From positions 9,705,797 to 9,769,796 of the forward strand of contig NC_067204.1 in assembly GCF_026262505.1 (NCBI RefSeq): a stretch of 64,000 bases of DNA, written 5' to 3'. Source of the stretch: Trichomonas vaginalis G3 (lineage: Eukaryota > Parabasalia > Trichomonadida > Trichomonadidae). Position numbers and translations under genes: made by a program. This document shows, one piece after another, positions 41,572 to 52,363 of this stretch (positions are counted from its first letter, which is position 1; every line of letters begins with the position of its first letter). The notes beneath the pieces were generated by a model, which made no database searches, was not told the origin of the DNA, and worked only from the letters and a program-made list of their open reading frames with translations.

Positions 41572-42255
41572 ATGGCGTGTGGAACAGCAGATTCGCTTGT
41601 TTGGGAAATATTAAAGTTCGAGAACTGTTGTTTTAGAGTTAAAACAGATACCCTCATTTTCTGCAGGAACGAAGACAACGTCACAGGCATTTGTGATAGA
41701 AAATCTTGTTCACTTGCAAACTCACAGTATGGCACAGTCATGCTCGAAAAAGGTAAGCTTATACTTAAAACAAAAACTGCTGAAAGAGCTCATATGCCTA
41801 GTAAAATGTGGCAAAAAATCGAATTACCCGAAAATCCAGAAGAAGCGTACAAAATCATAGAATACGAAATGCAGTACTGGGATGCATGGCTTATTGAGAA
41901 AGTTAAATTCAGATATGGTCGTCTTTTAGAAACTTTACAAAATATGCGTGAAATGCGTAAGAAAGAAGGACAAGTTAAGTCACTTCCTATTAAGAAGAAG
42001 ATAGAACGTCGTAATGCTACAAGAGAACAACGTGCTCTCAACGTTGCTCATGTCGAATATTCAGTTCAAGAAGAACTTAAGCGCCGTCTCAAGGCTGGTG
42101 AATACGGTGAAATCTACAACCTCAACCAAGCAGAATTTCAAGATAATCTTGATGAACTTGCTGGCGAAGAGGAAGAAGTCGATTTCGTCGACGCAAGTGA
42201 CTTCGAAGAACTTGTTGAAGAGGAAGAAGAGGAAGTACTTGAAAATGCTCAGTAA
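41572..42255 (+). CDS. MAK16: MAK16, 60S ribosome biogenesis factor
   Basis: 227 residues. The family signature is clear: VWEILKFENCCFRVKTDT, FCRNEDNVTGICDRKSCSLANSQY (four Cys/His-type zinc-like cluster), KTAERAHMPSKMWQKIELP, YWDAWLIEKVKFRYGRL. An acidic C-terminal tail (LAGEEEEVDFVD, VEEEEEEVL) is also typical. MAK16 is an early nucleolar assembly factor of the large subunit and pairs with RPF1. The length is slightly below the usual 300, because the tail is short. Start at the first ATG, in CCAAAATGG. Confidence 0.93.
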   Translation: MACGTADSLVWEILKFENCCFRVKTDTLIFCRNEDNVTGICDRKSCSLANSQYGTVMLEKGKLILKTKTAERAHMPSKMWQKIELPENPEEAYKIIEYEMQYWDAWLIEKVKFRYGRLLETLQNMREMRKKEGQVKSLPIKKKIERRNATREQRALNVAHVEYSVQEELKRRLKAGEYGEIYNLNQAEFQDNLDELAGEEEEVDFVDASDFEELVEEEEEEVLENAQ

Positions 42256-43297
42256 TAATGTTATATATATTTTATATTTCACTTTGTCACATTTCAGAAC
42301 TTATAGAAATAAAGTTTATATCTCAGAATTTTTAAAATTCCCTGTTATGCTTAAAATATCATAAATATATTTATCAAATTTTTTATCAGATTTTTATCTC
42401 TTGAAAAATGTTGATATTGTCTTGCACAATAATATAGTTTTCATGTTATATCATTAGAGACTGCTTTTTGGTTTTTCTCTTTAGAATCTCTTCATTTTCC
42501 TCCCTTTCAATGAAATTGAAAGAACTTTGGAGGAATATATATATACATGTTTAACTACTAACTTTGCAAAAAGTCCATTAGCATATAATATAATGCTTAT
42601 ATTTAGTAAAATTAATATGCATTTCAATGCTAGATTTCGAGAAAAATTGAAATCGTGATTTTTTGAGTGGCAATAATATTTGTAATTAGATATAGTATCC
42701 AAATAACATATTATTGTGTATTCTGAAGTTTACACTTTTTTTACAAGTTATCAAAAATTTTTCGCAATATCTTGCATAACATAATGTTTAGTACAATTTT
42801 TAATTGAATGAAACCTAGCGGTCATTCAATTTATTGTGTTGATGATTCAAAAATTTTGAGACAGAATTTCTGAATTAATTCAATATACATACAAAGTGTG
42901 TGAAATATGTTTCTCAACGATTTCAAGTATAATATGAAAAGAAGAGTCTTTATTAATTTAAATAAATAAAAAAATAAGGCGACCCGCTCTTGAACCTTTA
43001 CCAGTTTAAAATTCTACATGACAGTCTTGTCATTAAAAATCATGATGAACATATAAATATTGGCATCATTATAACTCCCATATATAAGTGGCTGTTCTAT
43101 CCTTTATTTTTGAAAATTAATTGCTCAATAAGAAATGATTTTAGAATCAAAATCAAAGTCGAAATCTTTTAGTGAAATTATTCTTTCGTATGTATGATAC
43201 CTGTGGTAATTACATTATTCCAATAATATTTCAGTGTTTGAATTTATTTAAAAAAAAAAGAAAACTGTATTATTTACCAAATGTTTACTATAAATTT
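42256..43297. other. Long convergent intergenic region
   Basis: It lies between the 3' ends of MAK16 and the BspA-like gene. AT-rich. A slightly GC-richer patch (GGCGACCCGCTCTTG, about 42979-42993) is isolated, with no RNA fold found by eye. Confidence 0.4.
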
Positions 43298-46141
43298 TTA
43301 TGGTTCTTGGTCAGCTTCAACTTTCTTTTTCTTTATTAATGTAAAATAGATGATTACTAATACAATTGCAGCTACTGCAATGAGAACTAAAATAACTGTG
43401 AGAGCAATTTCTGCTGGAGTCATTCCACGGTGGAATCTCCAGTAGTAATAGTCAGGAAGCTTCTTGCTGCAATCACCATTAGATTGAATTTCATTTGATA
43501 ATTGATCTGCATAAGAATCAGAGCACGAATTAATTGCAAAATCAGTTGAACCTTTATTGGAACTTGGATATTTAACAATTGCAGCTGATATTCCAGTTGA
43601 AACTGAACCAGATTGAATATTTTCAACTGGTTGATTCCTTGATAATGATTCGACGTTAATAACTCCTTCTGGAACTTCATAAACTTTTGGAAGAGTACCA
43701 TATGATGCAATAACGTTTTGTGTCGATTTTTCAATGATGGCGTGATCTTGTGCTTCAAAGTATGGATTTGAAGAATCAATTTCAACATCAAGATTTGGAT
43801 AACCATTAAATGCATTAGAAGTAATAAATCTAACAGTGTCTGGAATAATAATTTTCTTTAGATTAGGACAATTCGACCCGATTGAACCGATTTCAAGGAT
43901 TCCTGATTCATATTCAATCCTTTTCAAATTATTGCAATATGAAAATGCAGAGTCCGAAATTACCAAAACAGAAGCAGGAATAACAAGATTCTTAATGTAA
44001 GTATTTCTAAAGGCTTGATTATTGATCGAAGTTAATTTGTTCGAGAATGTAACACTGTAAAGAGATTCGCATTTAAGAAAAGCGCCTGCAAGAATTATAT
44101 CAACATTTGAAAGGTCAATATATTTCAAATTATAGCAATTCCAAAATGCTTTTGGTCCTATAGATCTCAATGTTGATGATAATTCAATGCTCTTTAATCT
44201 ATAGCAGTCGGAAAAGGCCAAACTATCAATTGCGACAATTCCTTCTGCGATGATAACTTCCTGGAGGTTATACGCATCTTGGAATGCACTAGATGGGATA
44301 TTAACTCCATTGAAATTCTTTATTTCCAGACGTCTAATATTTGATTCTTTAATAGTATTTGCTTTCAAGGTGATCATTAATCCATCGATAATTAACTCTC
44401 TGGGTCTATCGCTAAGGGAAAATGCATATGCATTGATGCTATCATACTCAGATATAGTCATTGATTTTGATTCATAATTTGGGAGTACAGCCAATAATTT
44501 TTTCTCTGTAAAGTCACTTGTAGTTGATTTATAATAATAGTATAAGATATTATTATCAAATTTAAGCCTTTCGGCATTTTCTTCTAATTTGATATCAAAT
44601 TCAGAGCAATTGATGAATGACTGTGGAGTGAAACCATCAGTATCAATTTTCACTGTTTTCAGATTTGTGCAATTGAAGAATGTATGATAATCTGTTTTTC
44701 CAATAATTACTTCCTCAATTTGTGTGCTATCAAAAGCGTTTGATGATAATTCTATGCTTGAGAAATTATATGATCCTGTCAAACCTGTGAATGAAAATGC
44801 ATAAGAATTTATATTCTTAAGATTCTTTGTGAATTTAAGACTTGTTAATGCAGAACAATTCCCGAAGCATGAGGATGGAACTGTTTCAACATTTTCAAGA
44901 AGCTCTACACTTGTAAGTTCTCTGCAGCCTTTGAAGGATGATTGGCTCAATGTTGCATTAATTTTGAGGGTAGAAATGCCGCCACATCCTAAAAATGCAT
45001 TATTGTTGATTGTCCATTCTTTTGGTACATTGGTTAACTTTATGTTATCACAGAATGCAAAACAACTATCACTGAATGTAATTTCAAGTGATTCATTAAA
45101 GGACATTGAAAGATTTGTGCAATACATGAAACATTTTGAGTTAAATGTTGTTACTGATCCAAGTGTTGCTGACTGCAAATTGATGCATAATTCAAATGCA
45201 GAAGTAGAAACAGATGTAATACCCTTTGCAACAACGGATTTAAGAGATATGCACATATGTGCAAAGCCTGCTGGGATTGTAGTTATGCTTTCATCAATAT
45301 TGATTTTTTCCAACTTTCCACAAGAATCGAATATAGAACTACCCAATGTTACTTGCTTTGGAATTGTAACACTTGTAATATATGTTTTGGCAAAGACTTC
45401 ATTAGAAATTACCAAATCTTCAGTTCTTTCACTGAAAGAAATTGATTCAAGAGCAGATTCTTCAAAAGCCGAAGATTCTATCCTTGTGCATGATGAAGGA
45501 ATCGTAACAGATTTAATACCTGCACGGTAAAATGCCTCAGAACCAATTTCAGTAACTGAGCTGATTTCTATTGATTTTAGTTTGTGGCAATTATAAAATG
45601 CACTTGAACCAATTGATGTTAATACGCCTGTTGTTATTGAACTCAATGAATAGCAATTTTTGGCAAAAGAACTACTGATTGAAGTCACATGGCTTGCAAC
45701 AATTTTCTCAAGTTTATAACATGATGAAAAAGCATTGGATCTAATTGTTTTAACATTTTTGAGATCAATACTTGTGATTGCAAATGATTGAAAGCAGCCA
45801 GAGGAAATTGTTGTAATGGAATCTGGGATTGTAATTGAAGTGAGGTATTCGCATCCATAATTTGATAAATCAAGTTCAGTAGAACTATATTTTTTGATTT
45901 CTAGTTTTTGAACATATTTTAAGTATGGCTTTAAGACCGAAAGATAGTTTGTGGTTGAGTCAATATCATAAACAATCGTAGTGATTTGATGATCCCTTAA
46001 TAATTTGTTTATTTTATCACTATCAACCCTTGTATCTTCAGCTGTGCTAAATGTTAATGTGTTGCCAGTAACTGTTGGCTCATAGTGATTGATAATACCC
46101 TTAGATAGCAAATGACTAAAGGTCAGAGTGCTTCTCAGCAT
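43298..46141 (-). CDS. BspA-like leucine-rich repeat surface protein with TM anchor
   Basis: 947 residues from the ATG at 46141; upstream in-frame codons start only at TTG. More than 30 LRR_5/BspA-type repeats (pattern CxxLxSIxxSSVTxIGSxAFYxC) fill residues about 60-800. A short Ser/Asp-rich spacer follows, then a membrane helix (EIALTVILVLIAVAAIVLVIIYF) and a tail of about 15 residues (TLIKKKKVEADQEP). The N-terminus MLRSTLTFSHLLSKGII is a poor signal peptide by eye, so the true start or signal is uncertain. The family carries surface adhesion proteins in trichomonads. The repeats are more varied than those of the gene at 7.7 kb. Confidence 0.85.
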   Translation of the reverse strand: MLRSTLTFSHLLSKGIINHYEPTVTGNTLTFSTAEDTRVDSDKINKLLRDHQITTIVYDIDSTTNYLSVLKPYLKYVQKLEIKKYSSTELDLSNYGCEYLTSITIPDSITTISSGCFQSFAITSIDLKNVKTIRSNAFSSCYKLEKIVASHVTSISSSFAKNCYSLSSITTGVLTSIGSSAFYNCHKLKSIEISSVTEIGSEAFYRAGIKSVTIPSSCTRIESSAFEESALESISFSERTEDLVISNEVFAKTYITSVTIPKQVTLGSSIFDSCGKLEKINIDESITTIPAGFAHMCISLKSVVAKGITSVSTSAFELCINLQSATLGSVTTFNSKCFMYCTNLSMSFNESLEITFSDSCFAFCDNIKLTNVPKEWTINNNAFLGCGGISTLKINATLSQSSFKGCRELTSVELLENVETVPSSCFGNCSALTSLKFTKNLKNINSYAFSFTGLTGSYNFSSIELSSNAFDSTQIEEVIIGKTDYHTFFNCTNLKTVKIDTDGFTPQSFINCSEFDIKLEENAERLKFDNNILYYYYKSTTSDFTEKKLLAVLPNYESKSMTISEYDSINAYAFSLSDRPRELIIDGLMITLKANTIKESNIRRLEIKNFNGVNIPSSAFQDAYNLQEVIIAEGIVAIDSLAFSDCYRLKSIELSSTLRSIGPKAFWNCYNLKYIDLSNVDIILAGAFLKCESLYSVTFSNKLTSINNQAFRNTYIKNLVIPASVLVISDSAFSYCNNLKRIEYESGILEIGSIGSNCPNLKKIIIPDTVRFITSNAFNGYPNLDVEIDSSNPYFEAQDHAIIEKSTQNVIASYGTLPKVYEVPEGVINVESLSRNQPVENIQSGSVSTGISAAIVKYPSSNKGSTDFAINSCSDSYADQLSNEIQSNGDCSKKLPDYYYWRFHRGMTPAEIALTVILVLIAVAAIVLVIIYFTLIKKKKVEADQEP

Positions 46142-47307
46142 TCTAAAATAATAAAAATCCGTTTCTAATTTCAAGCACGATAAGATTTGTGTTATTTCTT
46201 TGTTTCAATAATTTTAAAAAGAAACGAAGGAGGTGTGAAATATTGATCTTTATTTTTAACTACAACTTTGAAAGGATTATTGAAATCATCACTGAGAAAT
46301 TGTGATAAATCAAAATTTTCTAGGCATAGTTACAAGAGAACTAAAATATTATTTCAGGGTAAAATAAAAAAATGAATCGGTGTATTGAAAAATTCAATAT
46401 CAGTCGTTACACTGAAAAATTGAATATAAATGTTTAAGAAATATAATTTCTTTGTAAAGCGTAATATAAATCTTCTATTCCGTTTAAGTTTTCTCTCAAA
46501 AACCTGGCAATTTTAATTACTCGACTATTGGACGATGCGTTTTCTTTAATTAGATTTCAAGAACTCATAATTTTCCGAATTAATTTTTTTGATATTATGG
46601 TCAATTTCCACAAATATAAATCCTTAAATCCCACATAAAAAGAAATGGTGTTGGGTCATCTTATCGATATATGTATAAAAACTATCAGAAATCAAGTTAT
46701 TCAAGCTGAAACTCATTATATCAAAATTGAGAAGATTCTGATAATTTACCATTCATAGATATGGAGCTAAATCTCAGGATTTGATCATTTTTGAATACAA
46801 AATACTCAAGCTGAGGCAATAAATTCTAATAGATGTAACATTCGAGAATTAAATCCAGTCACAAATCTTGAATTAAGTGTTGAATTATCAAGATTTGACA
46901 GACTCATCCAACATGCTTGTTGCACAAATGTGATAAATTTGGCCTGTTCTACATGTCTAGATTCATTCATTATTGAAATATTTTATTCTATATCTTTTAA
47001 GTTTCAAGTCCTAAGTCCTCAAAAATTTAAATTTAAAATGAGTTCGTTATCATTCTTAAAATACAACGAAGTTATAAATTGAATTTTCTTCAGATTTAAA
47101 AAAATTAAATATTTTTGATGAGATGACTTATGTATACCTTTATTAAGAAGACTAAATACGTATCCTATGGAAGAATCTTATGGTTATTCAAAATAATAAT
47201 TTTTCAAATAAAAATTTTAAAATATTACAATAAATTAGTGATTTACTAATTTAAACATCCGATTCAATTACAAATATACATAATATGCAATATAATACAT
47301 TGAAATT
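46142..47307. other. Long intergenic region, nothing recognised
   Basis: About 1.2 kb of AT-rich DNA between minus-strand genes. It holds the BspA-like promoter on its left. GTGTATTGAAAAATTCAATA and a diverged partner follow each other near 46380-46430, a weak local repeat. No relic was identified. Confidence 0.4.
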
Positions 47308-48300
47308 TCAAAAATCAAATTCTGATGGAGGTCTCATGTTCGAAAACAAGGATAAACTGGATAAATTGCTACTACTGAACCTAGTTGGTGAGTTTTTGGT
47401 GGTAGGAGATAATGTAGAAAGGCCATTTGATTTAAATATGTTTTTATCATCAAATTGCAATGAATTGAAGCTATTAAAGGAGCTGACCTTAACCATTTTC
47501 TTACTTTGCTTGGAGATCCAGAGGTGTCCGATGCATTGGTCAATAGAAAATCTGCGAGTTGGTTCAATTTCGAGCGATCTTTGGATAAAGTTATGTGCTG
47601 AGGTACTGATGTATGAAGGAATCTGAATCTGTTGGAGAATTGACTCTTTGATGATATATTCTGACTGATTATAGGAATGTGTGTTTGTTTTGAACGGATG
47701 GGATCCAGTAACAAGTATATATGCTATCACGCCAATACTCCAAACGTTTGCTTGCGATGCAACGTATGATCCTGACTTGAAAAATTCCGGTGGCGCATTT
47801 TCCAAAATTTCGGGTCGAGTTTGAAGGCGTTCATTATACGGAATATTAGCCAGGAATGAATAGTCTGTAATTGTCACATCATCATTTGGTGTAACGAAAA
47901 TAGTTTGTGGATTTATCTGAATATTTCCAAAACCAGATTGATGCAAGTATTTAACTGCTTGAAGCAATTGATTTAATATGTATGCAGCTCTTTCTTCTTT
48001 GATTCGAGATCCGGTATGAATTGTTTCAATGAGAGGAGTTCCATTTGGTAATTCATAGGCAGCGTAGAATGTTTTGGAATCTTCAAAAACATCTACACAA
48101 TTTACAAGGAATTCACTTTTCAAACTTAAAAGCATTGAAAATGGGTTTCTTGTGGTTGATTTTGCAAGATCTTTAGGAATTCTCGAAACATTATACATTC
48201 TGTTTGCTGCTTTGCCAATTGCATTATAAACGGTAATGTTTTCGTGTGTTTCTACAATTCCATTAAGTGTATAAAAGTCTATTAAGGACGAAACTTCCAT
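47308..48300 (-). CDS. Pseudokinase (protein-kinase-like, catalytic motifs lost)
   Basis: 330 residues from the ATG at 48300. The kinase fold is readable: N-lobe about 20-95, AAYELPNGTPLIETI (hinge), ILNQLLQAVKYLHQSGFG, then ANVWSIGVIAYILVTGSHPF (subdomain IX) and the closing RRFSIDQCIGHLWI. The key motifs are altered: the catalytic loop HRDLKPEN reads GNIQINPQT, DFG reads DYS, and no glycine loop or VAIK lysine is evident. APE is kept as APPEF. It is closest in shape to CAMK/AMPK-like kinases. It probably acts as a scaffold or regulator. A Ser-rich tail of about 65 residues follows. In-frame sequence further upstream has no ATG. Confidence 0.8.
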   Translation of the reverse strand: MEVSSLIDFYTLNGIVETHENITVYNAIGKAANRMYNVSRIPKDLAKSTTRNPFSMLLSLKSEFLVNCVDVFEDSKTFYAAYELPNGTPLIETIHTGSRIKEERAAYILNQLLQAVKYLHQSGFGNIQINPQTIFVTPNDDVTITDYSFLANIPYNERLQTRPEILENAPPEFFKSGSYVASQANVWSIGVIAYILVTGSHPFKTNTHSYNQSEYIIKESILQQIQIPSYISTSAHNFIQRSLEIEPTRRFSIDQCIGHLWISKQSKKMVKVSSFNSFNSLQFDDKNIFKSNGLSTLSPTTKNSPTRFSSSNLSSLSLFSNMRPPSEFDF

Positions 48301-49314
48301 GAATAATTTGAATTCAAAAAATTTGTCACAATTATTTTTATGCAATATTGAGATGCATTTAATTTGGTTTTTAAAAATATGTTTGAACGATTTTTCGGAA
48401 GGTTTTAAAAATTGAATACTACTATTCAATATTTTGAGTAATCTGCAGATTAAAATAAATGAATTATAATAAACATGTGTGTTAAAAATATTAAAATATT
48501 TGAAATAAATACTTTTCAAATACCTTATTGAATTTTTTTATTAAGAACCTCCTTACGCAAATCAATCATTACTATAGCAAGACTGTTCAAGAAAAATAGA
48601 TTTGGAAAATTGGTCACTTCTCAAAAGATAAATGTAAAATTTTGAAAGGAAATCGTTTTGCACTATCATCAATGCTAAATAATTTTATAAACATTTGTAA
48701 AATTTGATTTTTTAGAAATTTTTTCAGATCTCAAAAGTGATTGCATCAGCTTGTTTAAAGATGATGGTATATCTGAGAATGGCAATGCCTTGTTAATAAA
48801 GTCTTCCGAAGCGAATTTATTGATCGCAAATAAATTTATTTCAATCCAACAAATTTGAAATACACAATTGAAATACACACACATAATATGGTATAATTTG
48901 AACATTTTTCCATACCGAGAAAATAATCTAATAAAATTCAAAATCATGGTCTTTATCCATCACATATAATCAGATCTCTTTATGTATTGAGTATATGTAT
49001 TCAGCCAGTGCATAAATCTAATTATAACACTTCAAAACAAAATTAAGGAAAATAGAACAATCACACGTGGTACTAAACTAGATTTTGAATTATTTCGATG
49101 AAAGATTTAAACATATTGTCGTAGCTTAACTACTATTTATCTCATAATTAAATCTAATAGAATACTAGCATTTAATTGTTAAGATTACATTTATTATTGA
49201 TAAATAAAAGTGATATATTGTATAACCTAGTATGTTTAAGTCAAATTTATATCATAAACAAATAATATTTTAAATATGAAAATGAAATTCATGTTAATTA
49301 TTGGTGAGATCTTC
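48301..49314. other. Intergenic region, nothing secure
   Basis: AT-rich. A 90-codon minus-strand ORF (48675-48947) starts with ATG, and its second half has mildly coding-like composition, but it matches nothing known and lacks an initiator; I leave it unannotated. Confidence 0.35.
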
Positions 49315-50517
49315 TCACACTCCTCCAAACATCTCAACACTGCCAATAAGGAAATCATTTTCATCATGGGTGTTCAAACCAGTTTGAATTATCTTCACAA
49401 ACCGGCCATCAGCTGCTTCATTGAGCTGTATTTTGTAATCTTTCTCTCTTATATCATTATTTCTTTGAGAATCAACAATTTTATAATTTAAATTATCTTC
49501 AGAAACCATTAAATCCCAATTCATTGGACAATTACCCCAATCCCTCATGCACTTTATTTGATAAGATTCAATATGTATTCTCTTTGCAAATGACAGCAGT
49601 ATCCATTGATTTGGTTCATTTAAAGATTGAAAATATGTTTTTCTGTTGTTTTGATTAAGAACGTTTTCTGGTTTCATACTCTTATGCAAGCAGGATGAAC
49701 TTGTAACAGTTATTTCATTCAGTGGCATGTTCTTAATGATTCCGTTTGGAAATTCATTCAATTTCATATTTGAAACGGGAATTATTGGCTTTTCAATATG
49801 TTTCTGACTTTTATCTTGTTTGTCTTCTAGTATAATCTTTCCAATGCAATCCCAAACATGTTTATCCATGAATTTATAATCAAAGATTTGAATGAACTTT
49901 TGAATGCAGTTTTTGGGAAGAATACTTAAATCAATACTTTCAAATACAATATTACTTGGATTATTTGCATAGACTTGCATAATAATTTCGAATAAATCAT
50001 TAATAATATTCTGATTTGTTTCTTTGTTTAAAAGTTGGCCGATAATTGATGATAATGCATGAGGATCAATACTAAAGAGCTTATTTTGACTAATTTCTTT
50101 ATAATGAGCTAAAAAGAAATCAAGAACTTTTTTCTGATCAAATTGATAAAAAATATCAAAGTTATTGATGTTAATTTCGCTGTGATCGATGCAGAACTTA
50201 ATAATTTCTTGATTTCCTATAGAATTGCCTAGCTGAAGAAATTCGGGAAGAAGGTTTTTCGAAATTTTAATTAATTTCCCAGAAATCAATTGTTTTATTA
50301 TATTAATAATTGCATCATCTATCTTAATATCCAAAACTAACTTTAATGATTTATCTTTAAGATAGTTTTTATAGGCAATTTCGGATATAAAAATTGCTTC
50401 GATAAGAGATAGATTGATAGTTATTTCTTTAAATGAAATAACATATTGCTGATTGGGGATATTGATTAATCTCTGAATATTTGAACAAGAGAAGGAAAAA
50501 TAAAGATCTTGATTCAT
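49315..50517 (-). CDS. BTB/BACK-like protein with C-terminal F5/8C domain
   Basis: 400 residues from the ATG at 50517. The N-terminal 100 residues have BTB-like layout (ITINLSLIEAIFISEIAYKNYL, then IKIDDAIINIIKQLISGK). A BACK-like helical region follows (residues about 110-240: DIFYQFDQKKVLDFFLAHY, LSSIIGQLLNKE). Residues about 260-400 are an F5/8C domain (WILLSFAKRIHIESYQIKCM, WDLMVSEDNLNYKIVD, RFVKIIQTGLN, GSVEMFGG). This BTB-BACK-F5/8C architecture is common in trichomonads; BTB proteins often serve as Cullin-3 adaptors, so substrate recruitment is a reasonable inference. The single-domain F5/8C gene at 36.1 kb may derive from such a gene. Confidence 0.72.
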   Translation of the reverse strand: MNQDLYFSFSCSNIQRLINIPNQQYVISFKEITINLSLIEAIFISEIAYKNYLKDKSLKLVLDIKIDDAIINIIKQLISGKLIKISKNLLPEFLQLGNSIGNQEIIKFCIDHSEININNFDIFYQFDQKKVLDFFLAHYKEISQNKLFSIDPHALSSIIGQLLNKETNQNIINDLFEIIMQVYANNPSNIVFESIDLSILPKNCIQKFIQIFDYKFMDKHVWDCIGKIILEDKQDKSQKHIEKPIIPVSNMKLNEFPNGIIKNMPLNEITVTSSSCLHKSMKPENVLNQNNRKTYFQSLNEPNQWILLSFAKRIHIESYQIKCMRDWGNCPMNWDLMVSEDNLNYKIVDSQRNNDIREKDYKIQLNEAADGRFVKIIQTGLNTHDENDFLIGSVEMFGGV

Positions 50518-50518
50518 C

Positions 50519-50531
50519 AAAAAAAAAGTGA
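50519..50531 (-). promoter_or_regulatory. Initiator for the BTB-F5/8C gene
   Basis: The minus strand reads TTTTTCACTTTTTTTTTGATG: an Inr followed by a T-run and the ATG, with a leader of about a dozen bases. Confidence 0.6.
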
Positions 50532-50799
50532 AAAAGTGTCAAATCAGTCAATTCTATCGGTGCTTCACGCCAATAGAATATTTCCCATACTTTTTAATTT
50601 ATGAATCTACAATAAATCCGCATCACATTTTATATTTTTTATGACTTTTCTATTGTTGTTATGTCATTTCTCATCAATAAATTATAACTGAAATCTTGGC
50701 AGTCATTGTTTTCAACATCTGTATAATAGCATTTTTTCTACAATTGAATTTAAGTGGTATATTATATGGTAAAACCTAGATATATCCTTCATTAAAATA

Positions 50800-52209
50800 A
50801 TGTCCTCTCAAAACGTTCATCCAAGCAAATACAGCAGATTGCGAAGTTTCTACAAATACTATATCGATATATTTAATACGTTGTATCAGTTGAAAAAGGA
50901 AAAAGAAGAAGAATTAAACTCGATTTACAAAAATATTAAACTAAAATTGATTGATTCAAATAAATATCCTCCCCAAGATATGATAAGAGATATTTTAGAT
51001 ATCATTCCGTATAATAATCGCTATGCAAAGTCATATTTATCTCTTGCCAAATTCATATCTGATGAATATCATGTCAAAGAGGTCAACTGTGTCATAAAAA
51101 TTTCAAACTTCCTGTTTTATATAGAATATGGAATTAATTTAGCCAAAGATGATGACTTCGAAAACGATGATTTTAACAATCTCGAAATTCACACAGATGA
51201 TACAATTTACAAAGCAATTATGAATAATGACTTAATAAAATTCATCTTCTTTATTGAAACTAAAGGTTTTGATGAAACTCAAGAACTTGAAAGCAGTTTA
51301 TATCCATATTATTATAAAGGATATTCTCTACTTGAATTATGTTGTTACCATGGAGCAGTTGATTGTTTCAAGTTATTAAGAACGAAATTCGGCTCAAAAA
51401 TAACTAAAAAATGTCTAGCATTATCATTTTTAGGAGGAAATCAAGAGATCATGAATGAATGTTTGAAATATAAGAAACCAAATAAAGAATGCATGAAATA
51501 TGCAATTATTTCACACAACATTGACTTTATCACATTCTTAATGTATGAACACAAAATAGATATCGATCTAAGATACTCAGGAACTTACAATAATCTTGAA
51601 TCATTTTTAGTTTGTTTCGATCAAACTAATGAGATTGGCGAATACCTGGTTTATTCACTGATGTTTAAAACTCCATCTCTTGTTGAATACTTCCTTTCAC
51701 ATGGTGCAAATATTAATGAAATAATTTTTGATGGAAGCACCGCACTTCATTTTGCAGCACAGAGTCATAGCAAAGAAACTACTGAAGTTCTTGTTTCACA
51801 TGGTGTAAATATCAATAGAAAAACTAGATATGGAATAACTGCTCTTCATATTGCAGCAAAATATAATAGCAAAGAAATTGCCGAAGTTCTCGTTTTACAT
51901 GGTGCAAATATCAATGAAAAAAAATTTGATGGAAACAACGCTCTTCATATTGCAGCAAAACATAATAGCAAAGAAACTGCCGAAGTTCTCATTTTACATG
52001 GTGCAAATATCAATGAAAAAAATGAAGATGGAAACACTGCTCTTCATATTGCAGCAATACATGATAGTAAAGAAACTGCCGAAGTTCTCGTTTCACATGG
52101 TGCAAATATCAATGAAAAAACTAATGCTGGAGAAACCGCACTTTATTTGGCAAAATATTTTAATTGTATAAGAACTGAAAATTTTCTCAAATCGCGTGGT
52201 GCAAAATAA
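50800..52209 (+). CDS. DUF3447-ankyrin protein with near-identical tandem repeats
   Basis: 469 residues with the same domain order as the other ankyrin genes: YSRLRSFYKYYIDIFNTLYQ helical start, EELNSIYKNIKLKLI, YNNRYAKSYLSLAKFI, DUF3447 (LLELCCYHGAVDCFKLL, SFLGGNQEIMNECL, AIISHNIDFITFLMYEH), then about six ankyrin repeats. Three consecutive 99-bp units (about 51840-52120) are almost the same at DNA level, so they were copied recently. It ends cleanly at SRGAK. Soluble protein; partner unknown. It is more similar to the genes at 29.3 and 62.1 kb than to that at 2.3 kb. Confidence 0.87.
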   Translation: MSSQNVHPSKYSRLRSFYKYYIDIFNTLYQLKKEKEEELNSIYKNIKLKLIDSNKYPPQDMIRDILDIIPYNNRYAKSYLSLAKFISDEYHVKEVNCVIKISNFLFYIEYGINLAKDDDFENDDFNNLEIHTDDTIYKAIMNNDLIKFIFFIETKGFDETQELESSLYPYYYKGYSLLELCCYHGAVDCFKLLRTKFGSKITKKCLALSFLGGNQEIMNECLKYKKPNKECMKYAIISHNIDFITFLMYEHKIDIDLRYSGTYNNLESFLVCFDQTNEIGEYLVYSLMFKTPSLVEYFLSHGANINEIIFDGSTALHFAAQSHSKETTEVLVSHGVNINRKTRYGITALHIAAKYNSKEIAEVLVLHGANINEKKFDGNNALHIAAKHNSKETAEVLILHGANINEKNEDGNTALHIAAIHDSKETAEVLVSHGANINEKTNAGETALYLAKYFNCIRTENFLKSRGAK

Positions 52210-52363
52210 TGTTCTTACGCAAGATACTATTCTTTTTCTGGTATTTTTGAAGATGAATTTCATTAGAAATAAAAAAAATTTAAGCTTTTTCATTTCTATA
52301 CATTAAGCGATTTTCCAGCCCTTCTCAATTTTTTATGATTATTCCCTACTTTTTATTGGATCT
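52210..52363. other. 3' flank of the ankyrin gene
   Basis: Short AT-rich spacer before the MITE-like element. Confidence 0.3.

Noticed and set aside
42979-43172. GC patch and 60-codon ORF near 43 kb
   Set aside because: Short, AT-rich peptide without a domain, and no convincing RNA fold.
44829-45530. 233-codon plus-strand ORF
   Set aside because: Antisense shadow of the BspA-like gene: repeated LRR codons keep the opposite frame open. No domain and no initiator.
47308-48519. Longer pseudokinase start (48519)
   Set aside because: The extension begins with TTG and has no ATG; Met at 48300 is the first usable start. The same reasoning moved the starts of the VPS9, hydrogenase-like, armadillo, BspA (43.3 kb), BAR/SH3 and RNA-binding genes.
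48675-48947. 90-codon minus-strand ORF
   Set aside because: Low-complexity first half, no known motif and no initiator; not supported as a gene.
51851-52171. Repetitive second-frame ORF in the ankyrin gene
   Set aside because: It arises from the 99-bp repeats read in another frame; the real frame has DUF3447 and ankyrin motifs.
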